Below, one piece after another: positions 46,409-54,603 of a DNA stretch of 64,000 nt. This DNA comes from an uncultured Rivibacter sp. Lineage in GTDB: Bacteria > Pseudomonadota > Gammaproteobacteria > Burkholderiales > Burkholderiaceae. Numbering within the stretch: the stretch's first letter is position 1; every line of letters begins with the position of its first letter. The notes under the pieces are model-generated. The model was not told the origin of the DNA. It saw only the letters and a program-made list of their open reading frames with translations, and did not search any database. The position numbers were made by a program, and so were the translations under genes. The stretch is taken from positions 1-64,000 of the forward strand of contig CAMLLU010000020.1 of assembly GCA_946480925.1 (NCBI GenBank), read 5' to 3'.

Positions 46409-47074
46409 TCAAGCTGCAACGAGGCGCAGCTTGCGCTTGGGTGCGGTGACCGGCTCCGCGGGTGCCTTCAGGCCGCTCAGGTAGGCGTCGATCACGTGCT
46501 TGCCCACGCGCACGAGGTCGAAGGACTCGGGGTCGAGCATCCAGTTCTGGATCAGCCCATCGACCAGCGCATGCAGGCCCAGCGCCACCGAGCGGGCAGG
46601 GGCCTTGCTGCTGATGTGGCCGCGCTGCTGCGCGGCCTTGAGGGCGAGTTCCACGTGCGCCAGGCATTCGTTGCGACCGGCGAGGTGGCGGTCGCGCACG
46701 GCCAGCAGCTCGTCGACGTATTCGACCTTGTGCGTGGCGATCTCGAACACGCGGCGCGCCTGCGGGCTGGTGGTGGTGAGCTTGAGTGCGCTGAGCAGGT
46801 TGCTGCGAATGTGTTCCAGCGGGTCTTCGACGTCGGCGAAGTCCAGGCGGCACACCGATTCTTCGAGCGGCAGCGTGGCGCGTTCCATCATCGCGTTGAA
46901 GAGGTCGGCCTTGTCCTTGAAGTGCCAGTAGATGGCGCCGCGCGTGAGTCCGGCGGCCTGCGCAATCTCGTGCAGCGATGTGCGCGACACGCCATGCTGC
47001 TGGAACAGCAGCTCGGCGGTATCGAGGATGAGATTGCGCGTGGCGAGCGCTTCTTCTTTGGTTCTGCGGGCCAT
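46409..47074 (-). CDS. TetR/AcrR family repressor of the adjacent RND efflux pump
   Basis: This 221-residue regulator has the AcrR/TtgR-like DNA-binding segment (KEEALATRNLILDTAELLFQQHGVSRTSLHEIAQAAGLTRGAIYWHFKDKADLF) and an AcrR-type ligand domain. It is divergent from the efflux genes with an ACATACATT-type palindrome between, as in E. coli acrR-acrAB. ATG 47074 starts the product at MARRTKEEA, matching AcrR; the longer reading to 47224 would cover the operator. ATG of the DUF72 gene follows one base after its stop. Confidence 0.95.
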   Translation of the reverse strand: MARRTKEEALATRNLILDTAELLFQQHGVSRTSLHEIAQAAGLTRGAIYWHFKDKADLFNAMMERATLPLEESVCRLDFADVEDPLEHIRSNLLSALKLTTTSPQARRVFEIATHKVEYVDELLAVRDRHLAGRNECLAHVELALKAAQQRGHISSKAPARSVALGLHALVDGLIQNWMLDPESFDLVRVGKHVIDAYLSGLKAPAEPVTAPKRKLRLVAA

Positions 47075-47148
47075 GGTTACTTCCGGGGAACGGGCGGGAT
47101 TGTCTCTTGTGGGAGCGCTTGCGGGCGGTTTGGTTCTGACCGCCGTCA

Positions 47149-47170
47149 ACATACATTCAAAAATGTATGT
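47149..47170. promoter_or_regulatory. AcrR-type operator palindrome
   Basis: ACATACATT-CAAA-AATGTATGT is a perfect nine-base inverted repeat, 22 bases long, between the tetR/acrR-like gene and the efflux adaptor gene. It closely resembles the E. coli AcrR operator as I recall it. It should control both directions. Confidence 0.85.
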
Positions 47171-47295
47171 AAACTGCCGCGCACTGTTGCACGGTTTGCA
47201 CGCCAAGATTGTCACCAATCGCACTGCTGCAACGTCTCGGCTGTTATCTCACCGCCGCCCAATTCCCCGGCGGAATCTCCTGAAAGGTCCAACGC

Positions 47296-48540
47296 ATGCC
47301 CGCGCCCAGGCTCGCTCTGCGCTTTTTGTCATTGGCCCAGCCCTCCATCCGGCAGGTGTCCTTCGTTCCCTTGGTGATCGTGGCGGCCGTGCTGGCTGGC
47401 TGTGGAAAAGGCGGTGCCCAGGACGGCCATGGTCCCGGCGGCGGCATGCCGCCCGCGGCCGTGTCGGTCGAGAAGGTCGCGCCCTCCGACCTGCAGACCA
47501 CTTTCGAATACGTCGGCCAGACCGCCGGCTCGCGCGACGTGGAAGTGCGCGCGCGGGTGGCGGGCATCCTGATCAAGCGCAACTTCAAGGAAGGCGCTCC
47601 GGTCAGGAAGGGCCAGTCGCTCTACACCATCGACCCCGCGCCGTTCCAGGCTGCCTTCGCCCGTGCCGACGCCGACGTGACGGCCGCCGAGGCCCGCTTG
47701 GCGCAAGCCACGCGTTCGCTCAACCGCCTGAAGCCGCTGTGGGAAGCCAAGGCCGTGAGCCAGCGCGAATACGACGACTCCGTGTCGGCCGAGCAGGTGG
47801 CACGTGCCGACCTCAAGGGCGCGCAGGCCCGCCGTGCCGAGTCGGCGCTGAGCGTGGGCTACACGCGCGTGGAGTCGCCCATCAGCGGCGTGGCGGGGCG
47901 CTCGGTGCCTTCTGAAGGCTCGCTGGTGTCCGGCCCTGAGGTGCTGCTCACCACCGTGACGCAGACCGACCCGGCCAAGGTGCGCTTCGGCATTGCCGAC
48001 ACCGATCAGATGCGCTGGCGCAACGAGGTGACGGCCGGCCAGCTGAAGCTGCCGCCCAGCGAGGCCTTCCAGGTGGAGGTGAAGCTGGCTGACGGCAGCA
48101 CCTATGCCCACAAGGGCAAGCTGCTGTTCTCTGACACACGCGTGTCGGGCAACACCGGCACGGTGGAAGCCGAGGCCGAGATCCCCAACCCCGACGGCGT
48201 GCTCAAGCCCGGCCAGTTCGTGCGCGTGCGCCTGCTAGGCGCGGTGCGGCCCAACGCCGTGCGCGTGCCGCCGCGTGCCGTGCTCGAAGGCCCGCAAGGC
48301 AAGTTCGTCTACGTGGTGGCCGACAACAAGGCCATGCCCAAGCCGGTGACCGTGGGCGACCAGCACCCCGAGGGCTGGATCATCACCAAGGGCCTGGCCA
48401 CGGGTGACAACGTGATCGTCGACGGTATGGCGCGCATCTTCTTCCCGGGCGCGCCGGTACAGGTCGTGGCTCCGGGCACGGCTTCGGCGCCGGCCGGTGG
48501 GCCGGGGGCTTCCGCGCCCGCGCAGGCCGCCTCGAAGTAA
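47296..48540 (+). CDS. RND efflux periplasmic adaptor (AcrA/MexA-like lipoprotein)
   Basis: This 414-residue membrane-fusion protein bridges the pump and the outer-membrane channel. It has a lipoprotein signal (VLAGC), then the beta-barrel/lipoyl/hairpin layout: RARVAGILIKRNFKEGAPVRKGQSLYTIDPAPFQ, a coiled-coil hairpin (about 100-160) and ESPISGVAGRS. First gene of the three-gene pump operon; the permease gene follows by 15 bases. Confidence 0.95.
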   Translation: MPAPRLALRFLSLAQPSIRQVSFVPLVIVAAVLAGCGKGGAQDGHGPGGGMPPAAVSVEKVAPSDLQTTFEYVGQTAGSRDVEVRARVAGILIKRNFKEGAPVRKGQSLYTIDPAPFQAAFARADADVTAAEARLAQATRSLNRLKPLWEAKAVSQREYDDSVSAEQVARADLKGAQARRAESALSVGYTRVESPISGVAGRSVPSEGSLVSGPEVLLTTVTQTDPAKVRFGIADTDQMRWRNEVTAGQLKLPPSEAFQVEVKLADGSTYAHKGKLLFSDTRVSGNTGTVEAEAEIPNPDGVLKPGQFVRVRLLGAVRPNAVRVPPRAVLEGPQGKFVYVVADNKAMPKPVTVGDQHPEGWIITKGLATGDNVIVDGMARIFFPGAPVQVVAPGTASAPAGGPGASAPAQAASK

Positions 48541-48555
48541 ACGAGGGGACGCCAC

Positions 48556-51500
48556 ATGTTCTCGCGGTTTTTCATCGACCGGCCGATCTTCGCGGCCGTG
48601 CTGTCCATCTTCATCGTCATCGCCGGCCTGGCCGCGATGCGCTCGCTGCCGATCGCGCAGTACCCCGAGATCGCGCCGCCGGTGGTGAGCGTGGTCGCCG
48701 TCTACCCCGGCGCCAGCGCCGAGGTGATCGAGCAGACCGTCGCCGCGCCGCTGGAGAACGCGATCAACGGCGTCGAGAAGATGATCTACATGAACTCCAC
48801 GTCGACCTCCAACGGCGTGGTGACCATCCAGGTCACGTTCGACATCGGCACCAATGCCGACCAGGCCGCACAGCTGGTCAACAACCGGGTCAAGCAGGCC
48901 GAGGCCAAGCTGCCGCAGGAAGTGCGGCGCCAGGGCGTGACCGTGGAGAAGGGCTCCTCGGCCTTCCTGCAGGTGCTGGCCTTCTTCTCGCCCGACGGCA
49001 GCAAGGACGACCTCACGATCAGCAACTACGTGACGCTGAACGTGCTCGACGTGCTCAAGCGCGTGCCCGGCACCACCAACGTGCAGATCTTCGGCGCCAA
49101 GGACTACGCGATGCGCGTCTGGGTGCGGCCCGATCGCCTGGCGCAGCTGCGGCTCACCACCAGCGACCTCGCCCGCGCCATCAGCGAGCAGAACGCGCAG
49201 TTCGCCGCCGGCAAGGTGGGCCAGGCGCCCACCGCGGGCGACCAGGAGATGGTCTACACCATCACCACGCAGGGCCGCCTGTCCGACCCGAAGCAGTTCG
49301 AGGAGATCATCGTCCGTGCCAACCCCGACGGCAGCACATTGCGGCTGAAGGACGTGGCGCGTATCGAGCTGGGCTCCAAGGACTACGACTTCATCGGCCG
49401 CATCAACGGCAAGTCGGCCACGCTGGTAGGCATCTTCCTGCAGCCGGGCGCCAACGCGCTCGACGTGGCCAAGGAAGTGAACAGGACCGTCGCCACGCTG
49501 AAGGAAGGCTTCCCGCCCGGCATCGACTACTCGGTGCCCTACGACACCACGCGTTTCGTCGAGGTGTCGATCAAGGAGGTGGTGAAGACGCTGCTCGAAG
49601 CCATGGCCCTGGTGATCCTGGTGGTGTACCTGTTCCTGCAGAACTGGCGCGCCACGCTGATCCCGGTGGTGGCGGTGCCCGTGTCGCTGATCGGCACCTT
49701 CGCGGGCCTGCTGATGCTGGGCTATTCGATCAACACGCTCACGCTGTTCGGCATGGTGCTGGCCATCGGTATCGTGGTGGACGACGCGATCGTGGTGCTC
49801 GAGAACGTCGAGCGGATCATGCACGAGGAGCACCTGTCGGCACGCGAGGCGGCCATCAAGGCGATGCGCGAAGTGTCCGGCCCGGTGATCGCCATCGTGC
49901 TGGTGCTGTGCGCGGTGTTCGTGCCGATCGCCTTCCTGGGCGGCCTGACCGGTGAGCTGTATCGCCAGTTCGCGGTGACCATCTCGATCGCCGTGGTGAT
50001 CTCGGGCATCGTGGCCTTGACGCTCACGCCGTCGCTTTGCGTGCTCATCCTCAAGCGCGAGCACAGGAAGCCCGGCCGCTTCTTCACCTGGTTCAACGAC
50101 TGGTTCCACCGCGTGACGGGGCACTACGTGAGTGGCGTGGGCTTCATGGTGCGCCGCGCCGGCATCGGCCTGCTGCTGTTCGCAGGCATGGTGGCCGTCA
50201 CGGTGGGCCTCCTGCGCTTCACCCCCGGCTCGCTGGTGCCTGACGAAGACCAGGGCTTCTACATCTCGGCGGTGATCCTGCCGGACGGCGCTTCGCTGGA
50301 GCGCACCGACAAGGTGGTGGGCGAGGTGATCGAGATCATCAAGTCCAACCCGTTCAACCAGGACGTCATCGCCTTCACCGGCTTCGACTTCCTGGGCGGC
50401 GGCTACCGCAACAACGCGGCCACGATCTTCGTGACGCAGAAGCACTGGGACGAGCGGCCCATGCCGGTGCAGGCCTTGATCGGCGAGCTGTTCATGAAGA
50501 CCGGCCACATCAAGGAAGCGCTCGTGCTCGCCTTCAACCCACCGCCGATCTTCGGCCTGGGCACCGCGGGCGGCTTCGAGTTCTACATCCAGAACCGCGG
50601 CGAAGGTGGGGCCAAGCGGCTGGCCGAGGTGATGCAGCAGTTCCAGGGCGCGGTGTCGCAAAGCAAGATGCTGGGCGGCGTGCAGAGCCTGTGGCGCGCC
50701 AGCACCCCGCAGCTGTACGTGGACGTGGACCGCGAGCGCGCCAAGGCGCTGGGCGTACCGGTGGATGAAGTGTTCAACACGCTGTCGGCCACGCTGGGCA
50801 GCTACTACGTGAACGACTTCAACAAGTACGGCCGCGCCTGGCAGGTGCTGATGTCCGCAGAGCCCGGCTACCGCCAGCGGCCCGACGACGTGGGCCGCAT
50901 GTGGGTGCGCTCCGAAAGCGGGCAGATGGTGCCGGTATCGGCGCTGGCGACGGTGAAGTATTCGTCTGGCCCCGAAACGCTGGACCGCTTCAACAACCTG
51001 CCGGCGGTGAAGCTGTTCGGCCAGGGCGCGCCGGGCGTGAGCTCGGGCCAGGCCATCGCCGAGGTCGAGCGCATCGCCAGGCAGGTGCTGCCGTCGGACT
51101 TCAGCTTCGACTGGGGCGGCGCGTCCTACCAGGAGAAGCGTTCGTCGGGCACCTCGTACCTCGCGCTGGTGCTGGGCGCGGTGATGGTGTTCCTCATCCT
51201 CTCGGCGCAGTACGAGAAATGGTCGCTGCCGTTCTCGGTGCTGCTGGCGCTGCCGTTCGGCACCTTCGGTGCGCTGGCGGCGGTGTGGCTGCGCGGGCTC
51301 ACCAACGACGTGTATTTCCAGATCGGCCTGGTCACGCTGCTCGGCCTCGCGGCCAAGAACGCGATCCTGATCGTGGAGTACGCATCGATCAAGCACCACG
51401 AGGGCCTGTCGGCCTCGGCTTCGGCGCTCGAGGCGGCACGCCTGCGCTTCCGGCCGATCATCATGACCTCGCTGGCCTTCATCCTCGGCGTGCTGCCGCT

Positions 51501-51744
51501 GGCCATCTCCTCCGGCGCGGGCGCGGGTGCGCGCGTGTCGGTGGGTACGGGCGTCATGGGCGGCATGCTGGCCGCCACCGCGCTCGCCATCTTCTTCATT
51601 CCCATGTTCTACAAGATCATCACGGCCCGGAAGCTGCGCGAATCGCGCTCCACCGCCGAGATGCAGGCCGAGGCCGCGCACCACGCGCCTGCGCACCTGC
51701 CCGGCGTGCATGGCACGCACCAGGCCGAAGGAGGCCACGCATGA
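48556..51744 (+). CDS. RND multidrug efflux permease (AcrB/MexB-like, HAE1)
   Basis: This 1062-residue proton-driven inner-membrane transporter has the twelve-helix RND layout with two large periplasmic loops. MFSRFFIDRPIFAAVLSIF is the typical first helix; the proton-relay pair of aspartates lies in GIVVDDAIVVLENVERIM, and FGTFGALAAVWLRG and GLAAKNAILIVEYA follow in the second half. Full length. ATGA overlap with the outer-membrane gene downstream. Confidence 0.97.
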   Translation: MFSRFFIDRPIFAAVLSIFIVIAGLAAMRSLPIAQYPEIAPPVVSVVAVYPGASAEVIEQTVAAPLENAINGVEKMIYMNSTSTSNGVVTIQVTFDIGTNADQAAQLVNNRVKQAEAKLPQEVRRQGVTVEKGSSAFLQVLAFFSPDGSKDDLTISNYVTLNVLDVLKRVPGTTNVQIFGAKDYAMRVWVRPDRLAQLRLTTSDLARAISEQNAQFAAGKVGQAPTAGDQEMVYTITTQGRLSDPKQFEEIIVRANPDGSTLRLKDVARIELGSKDYDFIGRINGKSATLVGIFLQPGANALDVAKEVNRTVATLKEGFPPGIDYSVPYDTTRFVEVSIKEVVKTLLEAMALVILVVYLFLQNWRATLIPVVAVPVSLIGTFAGLLMLGYSINTLTLFGMVLAIGIVVDDAIVVLENVERIMHEEHLSAREAAIKAMREVSGPVIAIVLVLCAVFVPIAFLGGLTGELYRQFAVTISIAVVISGIVALTLTPSLCVLILKREHRKPGRFFTWFNDWFHRVTGHYVSGVGFMVRRAGIGLLLFAGMVAVTVGLLRFTPGSLVPDEDQGFYISAVILPDGASLERTDKVVGEVIEIIKSNPFNQDVIAFTGFDFLGGGYRNNAATIFVTQKHWDERPMPVQALIGELFMKTGHIKEALVLAFNPPPIFGLGTAGGFEFYIQNRGEGGAKRLAEVMQQFQGAVSQSKMLGGVQSLWRASTPQLYVDVDRERAKALGVPVDEVFNTLSATLGSYYVNDFNKYGRAWQVLMSAEPGYRQRPDDVGRMWVRSESGQMVPVSALATVKYSSGPETLDRFNNLPAVKLFGQGAPGVSSGQAIAEVERIARQVLPSDFSFDWGGASYQEKRSSGTSYLALVLGAVMVFLILSAQYEKWSLPFSVLLALPFGTFGALAAVWLRGLTNDVYFQIGLVTLLGLAAKNAILIVEYASIKHHEGLSASASALEAARLRFRPIIMTSLAFILGVLPLAISSGAGAGARVSVGTGVMGGMLAATALAIFFIPMFYKIITARKLRESRSTAEMQAEAAHHAPAHLPGVHGTHQAEGGHA

Positions 51745-53204
51745 CACGTGACAAGCAACTTCCGAAGCACCTGCGCCTGCTGTCCGCTGTAGCACTCGCG
51801 GCGGCGCTGGCGGGGTGCGCCGCGCCCGGCGGCGCGCCCAACACCGTGCCGGAGCAGGAGCTGCCCGCCAGCAGCGCCAACGTGCCCGCGGTGGCGGCCG
51901 ATTGGTGGAAGGCCTACGGCGACCCGCAGCTCGACGCCCTGGTGGACGAAGCGCTCAAGAACAACCGCGATCTCGCCCGTGCAATGGCGCGCATCGACGA
52001 ATCGCGGGCCGCTTTGCGCCTGGCCCAGGCCGACCGTTACCCCACCGTCAGCGCCGGGCTCTCGGGCGCACGTGCCCGTGCCAGCGAAACCGGCCCGGCG
52101 ACGGTGGGCGGTATCGGCAACGACTTCCGCGCCACCATCAACGTGGCCTATGAAGTGGACCTCTGGGGCCGCGTGGCCAACGCCAGCAAGGCCGCTCGCG
52201 AAGAGCTGCTGGCCACCGAGTACGCCCGCGAAACCCTGCGCACCGCGCTCGCGGCGCAGGTGGTGCAGTCGTATGCATCGCTGCAGTCGCTCGACGCCCA
52301 GCTGGATCTCTTCACCTGGGCCGTGGCGGCCCAGCGCGACAGCGTGAAGCTGCAGCGCGTGCGTTTCGATGCCGGAGACCTGTCCGAGCTGGATCTGCGC
52401 CAACTCGAGGCCGAGCTCGCTGCCAACGAGGGCCAGCTGCCCAGGCTCGAGCGTGCGCGAGGCGAGGCCGAGCGGGCGCTGGGTTTCGTGCTGGGCCGCT
52501 CGCCGAAGGCGGTGCTGGAGCAGGCCGTGTCGCGCAACGCCACACCGTTGGCCGTGGGCACCGGGGCCACCGGTGGCTACCTGTTGCCGGAGGGGCTGCC
52601 TTCCGACCTGCTGCTGCGCCGCCCCGACGTGCAGGCCGCCGAAGCGCGGCTGCGCGCCGCCGGCGCCCGGGTGGACGCGGCACGTGCCGCCTATTTCCCC
52701 AGCATCTCGCTCACCGGCGCGTGGGGGCGCGAAAGCAGCGATTTCTCGAAGCTGATGGACGCGCCTTCGCTCATCTGGAGCGTGGCGGCCTCGTTGACGC
52801 AGCCCATCTGGGCGGGCGGGCGCATCGACGCGCAGAACGACCTCGTGAAAGCGCAGCGCGTGCAGGCCGAGCTCGACTACCGCGATAGCGTGGCCAGCGC
52901 CTTCAGGGAGGCGCGTGACGCCTTGGGCGCCTATGCCGAGGCGCAGGCCACGGTGCAGCTGCTGGCGCAGCGCGTGCAGGCGCTGCAGCGTGCCGAGCAG
53001 CTGCAACGAGTGCGTTTCGAAGGCGGCGTGGCGAGCCGGCTCGACCTGATCGAAGCCGAGCGCTTCTCGCTTTCGGCGCAGGCGAGCCAGGCCGATGCAC
53101 GGCGCGCGCTGGCAGCCGCGCAGGCCGACCTCTATCGCGTGCTGGGCGGCGGTTGGCAAGTGCCTGGCAGCCAGGCGGCGCGCAACACCGGCACGGCGTC
53201 CTGA
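51741..53204 (+). CDS. RND efflux outer-membrane channel lipoprotein (OprM/NodT-like)
   Basis: This 487-residue TolC-family protein has a lipoprotein signal peptide (AVALAAALAGCAAPG), then DWWKAYGDPQLDALVDEALKNNRDL and a repeat of the same fold in the second half (VASAFREARDALGAYAEAQ), with alpha-helical barrel segments. It completes the tripartite pump. The start overlaps the permease stop (ATGA); two hairpins follow the stop at 53234. Confidence 0.95.
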   Translation: MTRDKQLPKHLRLLSAVALAAALAGCAAPGGAPNTVPEQELPASSANVPAVAADWWKAYGDPQLDALVDEALKNNRDLARAMARIDESRAALRLAQADRYPTVSAGLSGARARASETGPATVGGIGNDFRATINVAYEVDLWGRVANASKAAREELLATEYARETLRTALAAQVVQSYASLQSLDAQLDLFTWAVAAQRDSVKLQRVRFDAGDLSELDLRQLEAELAANEGQLPRLERARGEAERALGFVLGRSPKAVLEQAVSRNATPLAVGTGATGGYLLPEGLPSDLLLRRPDVQAAEARLRAAGARVDAARAAYFPSISLTGAWGRESSDFSKLMDAPSLIWSVAASLTQPIWAGGRIDAQNDLVKAQRVQAELDYRDSVASAFREARDALGAYAEAQATVQLLAQRVQALQRAEQLQRVRFEGGVASRLDLIEAERFSLSAQASQADARRALAAAQADLYRVLGGGWQVPGSQAARNTGTAS

Positions 53205-53233
53205 GCGCCTGCAGGCCGGGGCACGCCCGGCCC

Positions 53234-53273
53234 GGTTTCCTTTGGAAACCATCGCCGCACCAGCGGCGATTTA
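53234..53273 (+). terminator. Two hairpins downstream of the efflux operon
   Basis: GGTTTCC-TTT-GGAAACC (53234-53250) is followed at once by ATCGCCGC-ACCA-GCGGCGAT (53251-53270) and a short TTA. Both stems are perfect. Placed 30 bases after the outer-membrane gene, they probably end the operon transcript, though the T-tract is short. Confidence 0.5.
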
Positions 53274-53347
53274 CGGGCGACCGATGGGAGGGCCGGGGCG
53301 ACCTGGCCCTCATAGCATCCGGCGCATCCGCATGAAAGGGCGCACGG

Positions 53348-53926
53348 ATGGACTCGCTGGGCTGGGTGCTGTTCCTGGTGTTGTTGGGCCTCGTGGCTGC
53401 GGCGTACTTCAAGTTGCGCGGTGGCGCGGCGAATGAAAACGGCCCATGGCCGGTGTTCGCGAAGAAGCCGCTGTCGGCGCCCCAGCAACTGCTCTACTTC
53501 CGGCTCGTGAAGGCGCTGCCCGAGCACATCGTGCTGGCGCAGGTGCCGATGTCACGCTTTCTCGGCGTGAAGGGCAGCAAGAACGTGCATGCCTGGAACA
53601 ACCGCATCCACCGGCTGGGCGTCGATTTCGTGGTGTGCGCCAAGGACGCCCGCGTGCTGGCCGTCGTCGAACTCGACGATGCCGCGCACAAGTCCGCAGA
53701 ACAGTTGCGCACCGATGAGAAGAAGAACCGCGCCCTCGAATCGGCCGGCGTGCGCGTGATCCGCTGGCAGACCCGCTCGCTGCCCGATGAAGCTGCCATC
53801 CGCACCGAGCTCTATTCGCACGCACAACCCAGTGCCGGCAGCATGACGCCGGCGCGAAGCCCTGCTGAAGGCAGGGGCGTGGGCCTCGGCGTCACCGCAA
53901 AGGCGCATGCTGGCCGCAGCGTGTAG
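53348..53926 (+). CDS. DUF2726 domain protein with N-terminal membrane anchor
   Basis: This 192-residue protein has one N-terminal hydrophobic segment (LGWVLFLVLLGLVAAAYF) and a DUF2726 domain (about 38-160) with the nuclease-like pattern VDFVVCAKDARVLAVVELDDAAHKS. DUF2726 is related to restriction-endonuclease-like folds and is sometimes associated with topoisomerase zinc ribbons; the candidate active-site residues are the D/E in VDF and VELDD. Function unknown. The C-terminal 35 residues are low-complexity. It precedes the LapG-like gene by 95 bases. Confidence 0.83.
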   Translation: MDSLGWVLFLVLLGLVAAAYFKLRGGAANENGPWPVFAKKPLSAPQQLLYFRLVKALPEHIVLAQVPMSRFLGVKGSKNVHAWNNRIHRLGVDFVVCAKDARVLAVVELDDAAHKSAEQLRTDEKKNRALESAGVRVIRWQTRSLPDEAAIRTELYSHAQPSAGSMTPARSPAEGRGVGLGVTAKAHAGRSV

Positions 53927-54021
53927 CGGGCGGCCCAGCCAGACCACAACCACCACTGCTCCGGCGTGCGCAAACCTTGCGCACCAGCCGGCAGCCGGGC
54001 GCCCCGCGAAGGGATGTCGCC

Positions 54022-54603
54022 ATGGCAAACACAGGGCGGTGCTGGAAGCCGGAGCTGCGGCGCGTGGCCGCGGGGCTGTTCGTCGGTCTGCTGGCCCTGG
54101 GCTCGGCCTGGGCTCAGCAACCCGACGGCATCACAGAGCTGCTACGCCACGTCAACGAAACCACCAACCGACGCTTCGTGCAGGTCGAAGAGGTGGCCAA
54201 CCGCTGGTCGGCTCCGCATGAACTGCTCGGCAGCGGCCGGGGTGACTGCGAGGACTTCGCGATCTCCAAGTACTTCGCGTTGCTGGATGCCGGTGTGCCG
54301 ATGCAGCGGCTGCGCATCGCCTATGCGCTGGTGCAGCTGGGCGGAGGCGACCTGTGGCGACCGCACATGGTGCTGGTCTATCTGGCCGGCGACGAAGTCG
54401 ACGCAACGGCACGGCCCCTGATCCTCGACAACCTGATCAGCGAGGTGCGCCCCGCGTCGCGCCGGCCGGACCTTCGACTGCTGTTCAGCTTCGGGCTCGA
54501 CGGGCTGTGGGCTGGCGTGGACGGGCCGCACCTGGGGGCTGCGCAAGACCGCCTCGACGCGTGGCGAGGCGTGCTCGAGCGCATGGCGCTGGCGCCGTAC
54601 TGA
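54022..54603 (+). CDS. lapG: LapG-like periplasmic transglutaminase-type cysteine protease
   Basis: This 193-residue exported protein is a bacterial transglutaminase-like cysteine peptidase. A signal peptide (AGLFVGLLALGSAWAQ) is followed by the triad C76 (GRGDCEDFA), H115 (RPHMVLVY) and D136 (LDNL). In Pseudomonas and others LapG cleaves the surface adhesin LapA and is held by the c-di-GMP receptor LapD. Neither adhesin nor LapD gene is seen in the window, so substrate and control are inferred. ATG 54022 is preferred to 53977, which lacks a suitable signal context. Confidence 0.85.
   Translation: MANTGRCWKPELRRVAAGLFVGLLALGSAWAQQPDGITELLRHVNETTNRRFVQVEEVANRWSAPHELLGSGRGDCEDFAISKYFALLDAGVPMQRLRIAYALVQLGGGDLWRPHMVLVYLAGDEVDATARPLILDNLISEVRPASRRPDLRLLFSFGLDGLWAGVDGPHLGAAQDRLDAWRGVLERMALAPY

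Noticed and set aside
48235..51795. A 1186-residue open frame antisense to the RND permease
   Set aside because: High GC leaves few stop codons in the opposing frame. The product is rich in H, R, D and V with no recognisable domain, while the sense frame is an intact RND permease.
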